From positions 3,408,650-3,472,649 of the forward strand of contig NZ_CP118166.1 in the NCBI RefSeq assembly GCF_028748065.1: a DNA stretch of 64,000 nt, in the 5' to 3' direction. Below the pieces are notes generated by a model. The model saw only the letters and a list, made by a program, of their open reading frames with translations. It was not told the DNA's origin and searched no databases. This document shows positions 9,850-19,314 of this stretch, piece after piece. Each line of letters opens with the position of its first letter. Position 1 is the stretch's first letter. This DNA comes from Hyphococcus flavus (GTDB lineage Bacteria > Pseudomonadota > Alphaproteobacteria > Caulobacterales > Parvularculaceae). The position numbers and the translations under genes are program-made.

Positions 9850-11906
9850 GCCATCATCTTCCGTACGCGCCCCATCGCCATCAGCGGAAAGTAGTGACGA
9901 TAAAGATTATAATTGATCATGAAAGCGCGAGAGAGTTCGGGCCCCTGCTTAAGTCGCTCTTCAAGCGACGGATCGCCAAGCTTGATATGCTGGCCGACGC
10001 CGTAACCCGGAAACCCGGTACCGGTATATTCGGGCTCTTCCCATGTGCCGTCTTTCTGACGCTCAATCAGGAACTGCACGCCGTCGGCAATGGCGCGCTC
10101 GTCTTCCGCCCGGCCTACCGCAGCAAGACCCATGAGCGCCCAGGCGGTTTGCGAGGCGGTCGATTTGCCCCGGCCCATCTGTTTTTGATCCATATACGAC
10201 GCGCAGGATTCACCCCAGCCGCCATCCTCATTCTGATGCAGGATCAACCAGTCCGACGCTTTACGGATATAACTTTGCGTCATGTCCTCGCCAATCGCTT
10301 CGAGCGCTGGCAGCACGGCGCCCGTGCCGTAAACGTAGTTGACGCCCCAACGGCCGAACCAGGCGCCGTCCGCGTGCTGCTCCGACTTGATATAATCGAG
10401 CGCGCGAACCATGGACGGATGATCGGCGCCTATGCCGAGCTTGCCAAACGCCTCTATAATATGGGCGGTCACATCCACCGACGGCGGATCGAGCGCTTCG
10501 CCAAAATCGCAGAACGGAATTTTCGTCAGGATCTGTTTGTCGTTGTCCTTGTCAAAAGCACCCCAGCCGCCGCCTTTCGACTGCATGCCGATAAGCCAAT
10601 TGACGCCCTTCTCAATAGCTTCTTCGATGCCCTTTTCTTTCCACTTCGGATCGTTGCGGAACGGCGCCAACGCAATCAACGCCACCGCCGTATCATCCGT
10701 ATCGGGATAGAAGTAATTCTTGTATTCAAACGCCCAGCCGCCGGGCTCAAGTTTCGGGCATTTCACTTTCCAGTCGCCGGGCCGCAACACCTGTTGCGCC
10801 AAGACCCAGTCGAGCGCTTTTTCGACCTCTTCCTGCTGGCGCTCATTCAGATCGCAATCATCAAACGCCAGCAAGGTCAGCACCGTATCCCAGACAGGGC
10901 TGGTGGAGGCCTGAATCCAGGTCGCCTCACCTACGTCAACACGCCACCGCGGATCATCGAGAGCGTTCAGCCCTTTCTCAACCACTGCGTGATCGAGCGC
11001 GTAGCCTTCATTATAAAGCGCCATCAGCGAATAGATCCATGGCGGCTGGATGCCGCCCCAGACGCCATCCGCATCCTGATGCTGAATGATCCACTCCAGC
11101 GCGCGGGAAACCGCGCCCTTACGCAGCAAGCCGATCTTCGCCGTATCGCCGAACCCTTGCAACGCGTGAAGAACCTTGTCCGCTCCCAGAAAGAAAGCGT
11201 CGAGAAATCCCGCGCCTGGTTTTTTTGGGTAGGCGAAATCATGCTTGTCACGCCCTTCCGGAAAAAGCTCATCAAGACGTTGTCCCTGCGGCAATGGCCG
11301 CGACGGCCGCCGTGCGGACAACACTGCAATTGGCATCAAGGTCGCCCGCGCCCACTGCGCAAAATTGTAGATCGAAAACACAAACCAGTTTGGAAAGAAA
11401 ATTACTTCCGGCGGCAGGTTCGGCGTTTTCTCCCACGGCCATTCGCCGATAAGCGCAAGCCAGTAACGCGTAAAGACGCGGATATTTTTAAGCCCACCCT
11501 TCGACATGATCCATTCGCGAGCGCGCACCATATGCGGCGCATCCTTGCGATCACCCATGGAACGCAACGCCGCATAGGCCTCAACAGTCGTATTGATATC
11601 GCCAGCCGGCGCGCCATAGTAAATCTGCCAGGAGCCGTCTTCACGCTGGGTTTCCCGTAACGAGTTCGCCAATCGCGGACGCAGGTGATGGTTCTCAAGC
11701 CCCATGAACCAAAGCGCGAGGATCCATTGCGCTTCCATGCAAGCGTTCGACTCAAGCCTACCGACCCAATAGCCTTCAGGCTTTTGCCGCGCGCTGAGCC
11801 AGCCCGCCGCCGCATCAATGGCGCCGGTAAGCTGCTGATCGAAATTGGACCGTTTGGCGCCACTGCTTGTCTTATCGTCGAACATCCCATAACCCTTTGA
11901 CATCAA
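9846..11906 (-). CDS. shc: Squalene-hopene cyclase
   Basis: 686-aa class II triterpene cyclase that converts squalene to hopene or diplopterol for membrane hopanoids. The catalytic DxDDTA motif appears as DTDDTA in YPDTDDTAVALIAL. Several QW repeats are visible, for example QHADGAWFGRWG, HQNEDGGWGES and SKGGGWGAF. Length is normal. No other hopanoid gene is adjacent. An alternative start at MFDDKTSS, seven codons in, is possible. Confidence 0.96.
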   Translation of the reverse strand: MMSKGYGMFDDKTSSGAKRSNFDQQLTGAIDAAAGWLSARQKPEGYWVGRLESNACMEAQWILALWFMGLENHHLRPRLANSLRETQREDGSWQIYYGAPAGDINTTVEAYAALRSMGDRKDAPHMVRAREWIMSKGGLKNIRVFTRYWLALIGEWPWEKTPNLPPEVIFFPNWFVFSIYNFAQWARATLMPIAVLSARRPSRPLPQGQRLDELFPEGRDKHDFAYPKKPGAGFLDAFFLGADKVLHALQGFGDTAKIGLLRKGAVSRALEWIIQHQDADGVWGGIQPPWIYSLMALYNEGYALDHAVVEKGLNALDDPRWRVDVGEATWIQASTSPVWDTVLTLLAFDDCDLNERQQEEVEKALDWVLAQQVLRPGDWKVKCPKLEPGGWAFEYKNYFYPDTDDTAVALIALAPFRNDPKWKEKGIEEAIEKGVNWLIGMQSKGGGWGAFDKDNDKQILTKIPFCDFGEALDPPSVDVTAHIIEAFGKLGIGADHPSMVRALDYIKSEQHADGAWFGRWGVNYVYGTGAVLPALEAIGEDMTQSYIRKASDWLILHQNEDGGWGESCASYMDQKQMGRGKSTASQTAWALMGLAAVGRAEDERAIADGVQFLIERQKDGTWEEPEYTGTGFPGYGVGQHIKLGDPSLEERLKQGPELSRAFMINYNLYRHYFPLMAMGRVRKMMA

Positions 11907-12013
11907 GGGCTACTTAGCGCGAGAGACAGCTCCAAGCTAGACCTTGACGCGGCTTGTTCGGCGCATATCGGTTGTTCCTTAACATGCTTAGCGCCAGGAA
12001 ATGGACATTTCTT

Positions 12014-12877
12014 ATGAAACCCGACGTCAAAACCTTCTTCGACGAGGAAACATTTACCGCCAGCCACGTGGTTTGCGATCAATCGGAGGGAACATGCGCG
12101 ATTATCGATTCCGTGCTCGACTATGACGCCGCCGCCGGCCGAACGAGCACGTCATCTGCCGACGCTATCATCGACTATGTCAGAAGCAACGACATGGCCG
12201 TCGAATGGATTCTCGAGACCCACGTTCACGCGGATCATTTAACCGCCGCGCCATATCTGAAAGAAAAACTTGGCGGCAAGAGCGGCATTGGTGACCAGGT
12301 TAGGGTCATTCAAGATACGTTTGGCAAAATATTTAACGTCGAAGCCGAATTCAGCACTCATGGCAGCCATTTCGACACATTGTTTGCCGACGGAGAAGCA
12401 TTCAAAGTCGGCGGAATAGAAGCGAAGTTCATTTACACCCCCGGCCACACGCCCGCTTGCTCAACCATCGTGATCGGCGACGCCGCCTTTGTCGGCGATA
12501 CGCTGTTCATGCCCGATTACGGGACGGCGCGCTGCGATTTTCCAGGCGGCGATGCACGCACACTTTACCGATCAATTCAGAGAATCTTCGCTCTGCCCGA
12601 CGAGACCCGTCTGTTCATGTGCCACGACTATAAAGCGCCTGGCCGAGATACATTTAAATGGCAAACCACAGTTGCTGAACAGCGATCAAAAAATATTCAC
12701 ATTCATGGCGGCGTCAGCGAAGATGAGTTTGTGGCCATGCGCGAAAGCCGGGACAAAAATCTATCCATGCCGAAACTGATCTTGCCCTCCGTGCAGGTCA
12801 ATATGCGTGGCGGCGCCATGCCGCCGCCGGAGGATAATGGCGTTTCATATCTCAAGATTCCGATAAACACGTTGTAG
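12014..12877 (+). CDS. MBL-fold metallohydrolase, persulfide dioxygenase-like
   Basis: 287-aa metallo-beta-lactamase fold protein close to ETHE1/Blh persulfide dioxygenases, which oxidise glutathione persulfide to sulfite. The metal motif HVHADH gives H70-x-H72-x-D74-H75, followed by YTPGHTPACS, VGDTLFMPDYGTARCDFPGG and FMCHDY, all typical of the group. The frame extends upstream, but MKPDVKTFFDEETFTASHVV at 12014 is the family start. It is divergent from the cyclase gene. Role in sulfide detoxification is inferred from family only. Confidence 0.9.
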   Translation: MKPDVKTFFDEETFTASHVVCDQSEGTCAIIDSVLDYDAAAGRTSTSSADAIIDYVRSNDMAVEWILETHVHADHLTAAPYLKEKLGGKSGIGDQVRVIQDTFGKIFNVEAEFSTHGSHFDTLFADGEAFKVGGIEAKFIYTPGHTPACSTIVIGDAAFVGDTLFMPDYGTARCDFPGGDARTLYRSIQRIFALPDETRLFMCHDYKAPGRDTFKWQTTVAEQRSKNIHIHGGVSEDEFVAMRESRDKNLSMPKLILPSVQVNMRGGAMPPPEDNGVSYLKIPINTL

Positions 12878-12913
12878 TTATTCGTTGATAATAAGTCCGC
12901 TTAGAAATATCGT

Positions 12914-14404
12914 ATGAGCAACGCTAATTTTTTTGAAACACTGAAGGCTGCGTATTCGAACGCATTTGATAAGCCATGTTTGTCGCTCCCCAATGGTCGC
13001 AGCTTCACTTATGGCGACATTGACGCGCTTTCAGCGAAAATGGCTGGAGCGCTGTTGGCTACAGGCGCTAAACCCGGAGACCGCATTACAGTTCAAGTCG
13101 AGAAATCAGCCGAGAACATTGCTCTGTATCTTGGCGCAATGCGCGCTGGGCTTATTTATGTTCCGCTCAATACGGCCTACACGCCAGAGGAAGTCCAGTA
13201 TTTTCTAAGTGACGCCAAGCCGGCTATATTCGTCTGTTCACCCGAGAATTACGCTGCACTAGCGCCGGCTGCAAAAAAAGCCAGGCTAAAAAAGCTTTTC
13301 ACCCTTGGTGCTGAGGGCAATGGATCGCTGCCAGATACAGCGAGCAGCATTTCACCATTCAAAAGGTGTTGCTCACGCACCGAAACAGATACTGCGGTCA
13401 TCCTCTATACATCCGGCACAACCGGCCGATCGAAAGGCGCGATGCTGACGCATGGGAACCTCAGATCTAATGCTGAAACATTAAACACTCTTTGGGACTT
13501 CACGCACCACGACGTCCTTCTACACGCTTTGCCAGTCTTCCATATTCACGGGCTTTTCGTTGCACTACACACCGCCATGCTCAGCGCTTGTGAAATTCTC
13601 TTTTTACCAAAATTCGACGTATGCGAAATCCTGAGCCAATTGCCAAAATCGAGCGTAATGATGGGCGTGCCGACTTTTTATACACGCTTGCTGGCCAACG
13701 TTAATTTTACGAAGACGGTGTGTGAAAGTGTACGTCTATTCATCTCTGGCTCCGCGCCGTTGACAACCGAAACTTTCAAAGCGTTTGAAACGCGCACCGG
13801 TCATAAAATTCTTGAACGCTACGGCATGTCAGAGGCCGGCATGATTGCATCTAATCCGCTCAACGGGGAACGCGTTGCCGGAACAGTCGGGTATCCGTTG
13901 CCGAAAGTTTCCATTCGCATCTCCGGTGAAGCACCAAGCGAAGTAGAAATCAAGGGACCGAATGTTTTTGCTGGATACTGGGAAAAGCCAGACAAGACCA
14001 AAGAAGTCTTTACCAAAGACCTCTGGTTTCGCACGGGCGACATAGGAACATTATCTGATGATGGGCGTCTTACGCTTGTGGGCCGTGAAAAAGACCTCAT
14101 TATTTCTGGTGGCTTTAACATCTACCCCGTCGAAATTGAGCAAGTGATTAACGCACTTTCAGGTGTTGCAGAAAGCGCCGTCATTGGCGTTCCTCATCCA
14201 GATATGGGTGAAGGCGTCGTCGCTATTCTTGTGGAAGAGAACTCTGGAGTCACAGACGAAGCCTTGTCTCAAGCTGTGAGCAAGCTTGCTAAATTCAAAA
14301 GGCCAAGAAGATTTATCCGGTTGCGTACCCTTCCCCGTAACGCAATGGGCAAAGTGCAAAAACAAGCGCTTCGTGAGACTTATAAAAACATTTATCGCGT
14401 GTGA
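12914..14404 (+). CDS. matB: Malonyl-CoA synthetase (malonate-CoA ligase)
   Basis: 496-aa adenylate-forming acyl-CoA ligase closely resembling MatB. The P-loop reads ILYTSGTTGRSKGAMLTHGN, followed by HALPVFHIHGLF, LERYGMSEAGM, the hinge GREKDLIISGGFNIYP and the C-terminal catalytic lysine in RNAMGKVQKQALRE. MatB activates malonate (and methylmalonate) to the CoA ester. Neither matA nor a malonate transporter is adjacent. A related medium-chain ligase activity cannot be excluded. Confidence 0.88.
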   Translation: MSNANFFETLKAAYSNAFDKPCLSLPNGRSFTYGDIDALSAKMAGALLATGAKPGDRITVQVEKSAENIALYLGAMRAGLIYVPLNTAYTPEEVQYFLSDAKPAIFVCSPENYAALAPAAKKARLKKLFTLGAEGNGSLPDTASSISPFKRCCSRTETDTAVILYTSGTTGRSKGAMLTHGNLRSNAETLNTLWDFTHHDVLLHALPVFHIHGLFVALHTAMLSACEILFLPKFDVCEILSQLPKSSVMMGVPTFYTRLLANVNFTKTVCESVRLFISGSAPLTTETFKAFETRTGHKILERYGMSEAGMIASNPLNGERVAGTVGYPLPKVSIRISGEAPSEVEIKGPNVFAGYWEKPDKTKEVFTKDLWFRTGDIGTLSDDGRLTLVGREKDLIISGGFNIYPVEIEQVINALSGVAESAVIGVPHPDMGEGVVAILVEENSGVTDEALSQAVSKLAKFKRPRRFIRLRTLPRNAMGKVQKQALRETYKNIYRV

Positions 14405-14962
14405 CTATTGCGGATCACGATGAAATATAATGATCGGGTCATCATTATAGGTTGCCCGCGCGCTTTCATGAAACCCGCATTTGCGAGCGACCCGTATCGA
14501 AGCATCATTACCAGGACTGATGATGCAACATAACCGCCGGGTCCCAAACGCCGCGTCGGCCCATGCCGTGGCTGCTAATGCTGCTTCGCTGGCGTAGCCA
14601 CGCCCATGAAAATCTGGTGCTATCGCCCAACCAATCTCCGGGTCAGCCCCTAACGAGGGATATATGTCTCTTTTATAATCGCCAAACCCCGCCTCGCCGA
14701 TAAAAGCGCCGGAATGTTTGTCCTCGACTGCCCAATATCCATACCCGAGCAACAGCCAATGCCCTGCTTTCCGCAAAAATTTTGTCCATGATAATTCATC
14801 TGGAGCCGGCTTACCGCCAAAGAATTTGGTGACATCTGGATGCTTCCACATATCTCTGACATCTGACCAGTCAGAGAGCCTGTACTCACGCAATCTCAAG
14901 CGATCGGTTTCGACAACCGGCGCTGCTCCATTCCAAGGGAGCCGAACTATCGCCTCCTTCAT
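14405..14962 (-). CDS. GNAT family N-acetyltransferase (RimJ/RimL-like)
   Basis: 185-aa Acetyltransf_3 protein. The opening VETDRLRLREYRLSDW is typical of RimJ/RimL-type enzymes, and the acetyl-CoA loop is seen as IAPDFHGRGYASEAALAATAWA. It probably acetylates an N-terminal amine or small molecule. Its ATG overlaps the TGA of the upstream DUF885 gene in an ATGA arrangement, so the two are translationally coupled. Its stop abuts the convergent matB stop. Confidence 0.92.
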   Translation of the reverse strand: MKEAIVRLPWNGAAPVVETDRLRLREYRLSDWSDVRDMWKHPDVTKFFGGKPAPDELSWTKFLRKAGHWLLLGYGYWAVEDKHSGAFIGEAGFGDYKRDIYPSLGADPEIGWAIAPDFHGRGYASEAALAATAWADAAFGTRRLCCIISPGNDASIRVARKCGFHESARATYNDDPIIIFHRDPQ

Positions 14963-16713
14963 TCAGCTTTGGTCTCCAAGATATATTTATCAACCTGACT
15001 GGACAGAAGTTCCAGAGGTAAGCCGCCGCCATTCAAGATGACATTGTGAAATTCACGAATATCAAACCTGTCTCCAAGCTGTTTTTCTGCATTAGTGCGC
15101 AGCTCCCATATCTTCAGTTCTCCCATTTTATACGCGAGCGCTTGACCAGGCCATGCAATATATCGGTCCACCTCTGTCTGAACATTGTGCAATGATAGCG
15201 CGGTATTGGAGGCAAGGTAATCAATAGCCTGTTCCCGGGTCCAGCCTTTGGAATGTATGCCTGTATCAATCACCAGGCGGCATGCGCGCCACATTTCATA
15301 GGATAGACGCCCGAAATGATCGTAGGGTGTTCCATAAACGCCCATCTCTACCCCTAACTTTTCTGAATAGAGCCCCCACCCTTCTCCGAAAGCATGAGGA
15401 TAAAATTCCTTGCGAAACTCCGGTGCATTTTCAATTTCCAGCGCCAGCGCGTTTTGAAAGTGGTGGCCGGGAACGGCCTCATGGAGAGTGAGCGCGGTTA
15501 GCGAATAAAAGGGGCGTTTATCCAGCGCATAAGTGTTGACCCAATATTGTCCGCCGCGATCCGCATCTGCCGGTGCGCCAATATAACGTCCAGTCGTATA
15601 GTTTGGCGCGATTTCGGCGGGCACAGGTTCTACTGAATAAGGTTGACGCGGTAATTTTCCGAAGAACGCCGGCAATCTTCCATCAATGTCTTTTGAAATC
15701 CACGCCGCACGTTCCAGCAACGCTTGCGGGGTTGTTGGGTAAAATTGTTCATCAGTACGCAAATATTCAACAAACTCCTGGAAAGAACCTTCAAACCCGG
15801 TTTCTTCGATGACCGCATCCATCTCTCGTCGAATCCGCGCCACTTCCTTAAGCCCTATTTTATGGACGCCATCCGGAGTCACATCGTCCAGAGTTGTGTA
15901 ATATCGCACCAGTGCGGCGTAGTAATCCTTGCCATTGGGCAGTTTGTCGGCACCGAGAGTGTCACGAGCGCCTGGGAGGTATTCTTCTTCCATAAAACTC
16001 AAGGCGCGCTGAAACGCCGGGATAACTTCATCAGCAATGACAGCTCTTCCAGCTTCCTTCAATACGGCCTGGCGGCGGGCGGATATCGACTGCGGCATAG
16101 ATGTAAATGGAGCGTAATATGGGTGCGCGGCAGCATTGTCTTTAATCTGCGCCCGAAATGACGGCATGATATTCGCGAGAATTTCTTTGGGCTGGGAAAA
16201 GCCGTCTTCTAACCCACGGCGCATATTCGCGATGTTCTGATCGATAAACTCCGGTAACTTTCCAAGCCGTCCCAGATAGTCTTCGTAATCTTTCTCAGAG
16301 CGGAATGTCGTAGCGTCGACTGTATATCCAAAATTCGTATGAAATCCCGTGTCCGCCAAAAATGGAATACGCCAACGATCATATTCAGCTAAAACGATAT
16401 CGTGTTCCAGAATAAACTCCAGCAGGTCGGCGCTAAGCGCCTGTGAATCACTCAGGCCTTCACGGTTTACTTCATTCAGACGCTCTAAAAACAGCTCTGC
16501 TTTCTGGGTACGCCGTTCAAAATCAGCAGGAGCAACTAGCCGCACTTCAGCATTATAGTCACGAACACCGGATCTGGTTGCGGTGAAAGGGTTTTCGCGC
16601 ATCTCGTTTGTCCAGTATTCTTCAAAAAGAGCATCTAAGTCTTCGCCTGGCGAAGCCGCAGCAACTCCCATCGCAATCAGGCTGGCCATGGCGCTGATAA
16701 ACAAGGTCTTCAT
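14959..16713 (-). CDS. DUF885 family zinc-peptidase-like protein, secreted
   Basis: 584-aa DUF885 protein with a signal peptide (MKTLFISAMASLIAMGVAAA). It carries the family's HExxH-type segment HEAVPGHH at residues 411-418 and the later EGWGLYSEKLG motif, as in gluzincin-like carboxypeptidases. The start is placed at 16713 because of the signal peptide and an AGGAGAAATGAC ribosome site; the frame is open further upstream. It is the first gene of a two-gene unit with the GNAT protein. Substrate unknown. Confidence 0.92.
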   Translation of the reverse strand: MKTLFISAMASLIAMGVAAASPGEDLDALFEEYWTNEMRENPFTATRSGVRDYNAEVRLVAPADFERRTQKAELFLERLNEVNREGLSDSQALSADLLEFILEHDIVLAEYDRWRIPFLADTGFHTNFGYTVDATTFRSEKDYEDYLGRLGKLPEFIDQNIANMRRGLEDGFSQPKEILANIMPSFRAQIKDNAAAHPYYAPFTSMPQSISARRQAVLKEAGRAVIADEVIPAFQRALSFMEEEYLPGARDTLGADKLPNGKDYYAALVRYYTTLDDVTPDGVHKIGLKEVARIRREMDAVIEETGFEGSFQEFVEYLRTDEQFYPTTPQALLERAAWISKDIDGRLPAFFGKLPRQPYSVEPVPAEIAPNYTTGRYIGAPADADRGGQYWVNTYALDKRPFYSLTALTLHEAVPGHHFQNALALEIENAPEFRKEFYPHAFGEGWGLYSEKLGVEMGVYGTPYDHFGRLSYEMWRACRLVIDTGIHSKGWTREQAIDYLASNTALSLHNVQTEVDRYIAWPGQALAYKMGELKIWELRTNAEKQLGDRFDIREFHNVILNGGGLPLELLSSQVDKYILETKAE

Positions 16714-16893
16714 GTCATTTCTCCTGTGCCCCGCGCGGTACGCTCCGGATTCGTTTGGATAATACCATGCTCCGAGCATATCCACACTATGGAGGCTCTC
16801 AGCGCCCTCTCAACAGCGTGAAATTACGTGTGTTGAAGGGGCGGTTTCGCTTTTGTAGAAATCAGTGGAAACTTAAACCAACGGGAGTTTTTG

Positions 16894-17346
16894 ATGCTTC
16901 GCCGGATCCTCACCCTAATGACCGTCCTATTTGCCGCATTTTCTTTACAAGGTGCGATGGCGGAAAGCCCTGTCTATACAAAGCTATTTTCCAACCTGGC
17001 AGTCGATGGATATGACCCAGTCGCCTATTTCACAGATGGCGCGCCCCTGAAAGGGAAAAAACAGTTTTCCTACGAATTTAATGGTGCTGAATGGCGTTTT
17101 TATTCAGCGGAAAATCTTGAAGCATTTAAATCCGACCCCGAGGCATACGCTCCGCAATACGGCGGTTACTGTGCCTGGGCTGTCTCTCAAAATTATATTG
17201 CTCGTGGCAATCCGAAAAACTGGTCGATTGTGGATGGAAAACTCTACCTGAACTACAACAATGAAATCCAGTCCAGATGGGAGCAAGACATTCCAAGCTT
17301 TATCGAACTTGCTAATACAAACTGGCCGGGCGTCATTGACAAATAA
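16894..17346 (+). CDS. YHS domain-containing exported protein
   Basis: 150-aa protein with a signal peptide (residues 1 to about 23, ending AMA) and a YHS domain: VDGYDPVAYF, then YGGYCAWAVSQNY with its Cys, and WSIVDGKLYLNYN. YHS domains are linked to metal or heme handling in the periplasm. A TTG sits directly before the ATG; the ATG at 16894 behind GGGAG is preferred. It is a single gene, convergent with the M28 peptidase across a strong hairpin. Confidence 0.9.
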   Translation: MLRRILTLMTVLFAAFSLQGAMAESPVYTKLFSNLAVDGYDPVAYFTDGAPLKGKKQFSYEFNGAEWRFYSAENLEAFKSDPEAYAPQYGGYCAWAVSQNYIARGNPKNWSIVDGKLYLNYNNEIQSRWEQDIPSFIELANTNWPGVIDK

Positions 17347-17383
17347 CTCTCAGTATAAAGGTTGCCATATTTGTGAACTGTTA

Positions 17384-17413
17384 TACAGCGCCGCCGACTA
17401 GTGCGGCGCTGTA
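17384..17413. terminator. Hairpin between convergent genes, likely bidirectional terminator
   Basis: A perfect 11-bp inverted repeat TACAGCGCCGC with an 8-base loop lies between the convergent YHS and M28 genes. No T-run of standard length follows on either side, so intrinsic termination is plausible rather than proven. Confidence 0.55.
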
Positions 17414-17447
17414 TTGATGGTGGACTACCAAGGTTGGTGCTATTTCT

Positions 17448-19157
17448 TTATTGATCAATGGCTCTCTGCTCGTCTCTAAGCGCTCTGAACTCGTTTCCTT
17501 GGTACCAGTTCGGCCACTTGTCCGAGTACGCCATGTCCGCGCCAACTTCATAGAGCACGCTAACAACATTAGTCATGCCATCCATATTCCAATCAGCAGA
17601 ATATTCATCTGATGGCTGATGATAGCGATTGACGCGATAGTCGTCAGAAAAGGCGGAGCCTGCACCTTCACCGCCGTCTAAAAGATCAATTCCAGCGTCA
17701 GCGTAAAGCATTGGCACGCCCTTCTTCGCGAGAGAAATATGATCAGAGCGATAGAAGTACCCTTTTTCAGGCTCTGGGTCCGGCCTTAAATACATGCCGC
17801 GTTTCTCCGCGACGTTTTCCAAGATATCCTCCAGTTCAGAGGCGCCATACCCCACGACCATCAAATCTTTGGTCGGCGGCAAGGGCAGGATTGCATCGAT
17901 ATTGATGCCACCAACGATCTGGTTAAAGGGAACGACCGGATCCTCTGCCATATATGCAGAACCCAAAAGCCCGGATTCTTCCGCCGTAACCGCTGCAACT
18001 ATGACTGACCGTTCCGTCGGGTTTTCACTTTGAAGGAATGCTTCCGCTATACTCAGTATAGCGGCAGTACCCGTTGCGTTATCGACCGCACCATTGGCGA
18101 CCTGGTCGCCTTCAGCGTTTGGATTAACGCCAAGATGGTCCCAATGCGCCATATAAAGCACGTATTCTTCCGGGTGCTCAGAACCAGGAACAACCCCTAC
18201 AACATTTGCAGACTCCGATCGACGGATAGTACTATTAATTACGCCTGAAGATTTGAGATCACCCATCGGCATTGCAGTGAAGCCTCTAGACTTTGCCGCT
18301 TCTACCGCATCATCAAAATTCATTCCGGCTTTATCGAAAAGATCACGCGCAACGCTTTCCTGAATCCACCCTTCGAGCGCGGTACGGTTAGCGCCGCCAT
18401 CAGGCCTTTCCAGATCAAGCTGCGCTCCTGTCCAGCTTCCTTCAACAACATTCCAGCCATAAGCTGCAGGCGCAGTTTGGTGAACGACCAAGGCTGCCGC
18501 AGCACCCTGCCTACCGGCCTCTTCGAACTTGTAGGTCCAGCGACCGTAGTAAGTCATAGCGTTTCCGTTAAATAGGTCGGGGTCTCCGGTCGCATAACCC
18601 GGATCATTCACAAGGATGACGACTGTTTTTCCAGTTACATCGATCCCTTCATAGTCGTTCCAGTTATACTCAGGCGCGACAACGCCATAGCCAACGAATA
18701 CCAGATCACTTTCAGTGAATGAGACCTCTTCCTGCACTCTTTTCGTCCAGTAGACGGCTTCTGAGCCTTGGGCCAGTTCTTCTCCGTTTATGGTAAGGTT
18801 TGACTGGTCCATCTGGAGCGTCAGCTCAACTAGCGGCACCACCTGCTCATAAGAGTCGCCACTACCCGGCTGCAATCCGATTTCCTTCATTTGATTGACG
18901 AGCCACTCACGTGTTTTCGCCCCGCCGGGAGTCGCAGGCGCCCGCCCTTCAAATTCGTCTGATGATAACGCTGCAATGCGCTGGCGCAATTTCGCCTGGT
19001 CTATCGGCTCAAGATTCAAAGTGGAGCTAGTTTCTTCCTTTGAAGTTGAGCGCAACGTTTCCGCTGGCGCATCGGCATCTGTATTTTCACTCTTTCCACA
19101 CGCTGTAAGCACAAGCGTGAAAATGGCGGCTGTGAGCGCTAATTGTCTCATATGCAT
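17448..19157 (-). CDS. M28 family metallopeptidase, lipoprotein
   Basis: 569-aa zinc aminopeptidase-like lipoprotein (lipobox LVLTAC). The PA insert is visible in the first half and the M28 metal ligands follow: AHWDHLG, NGAVDNATGTA, TAEESGLLGS, and the late RSDHISLAKKGVP histidine. The start at 19157 is chosen because GAGGGG lies 8 bases upstream; an ATG two codons later is also possible. It is expected to act on peptides at the outer or inner membrane surface. Confidence 0.93.
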   Translation of the reverse strand: MHMRQLALTAAIFTLVLTACGKSENTDADAPAETLRSTSKEETSSTLNLEPIDQAKLRQRIAALSSDEFEGRAPATPGGAKTREWLVNQMKEIGLQPGSGDSYEQVVPLVELTLQMDQSNLTINGEELAQGSEAVYWTKRVQEEVSFTESDLVFVGYGVVAPEYNWNDYEGIDVTGKTVVILVNDPGYATGDPDLFNGNAMTYYGRWTYKFEEAGRQGAAAALVVHQTAPAAYGWNVVEGSWTGAQLDLERPDGGANRTALEGWIQESVARDLFDKAGMNFDDAVEAAKSRGFTAMPMGDLKSSGVINSTIRRSESANVVGVVPGSEHPEEYVLYMAHWDHLGVNPNAEGDQVANGAVDNATGTAAILSIAEAFLQSENPTERSVIVAAVTAEESGLLGSAYMAEDPVVPFNQIVGGINIDAILPLPPTKDLMVVGYGASELEDILENVAEKRGMYLRPDPEPEKGYFYRSDHISLAKKGVPMLYADAGIDLLDGGEGAGSAFSDDYRVNRYHQPSDEYSADWNMDGMTNVVSVLYEVGADMAYSDKWPNWYQGNEFRALRDEQRAIDQ

Positions 19158-19314
19158 GGAGAAGACCCCTCTCATGAATCATTAAAGATGCGGGAGATTG
19201 CCCTTTAGATATCTATTGGTCAAACATATCGCTTGCTCAGCAGATCAAAAGCGCAACTGAGCGGTTAATAAGGCAAAGACGCCATAGTAGAGTTGCCAAA
19301 AAACAAGGATGGGC

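Noticed and set aside
9894..11660. 588-codon open frame antisense to squalene-hopene cyclase
   Set aside because: It mirrors the codon pattern of the real gene on the other strand; no family resemblance and no ribosome site.
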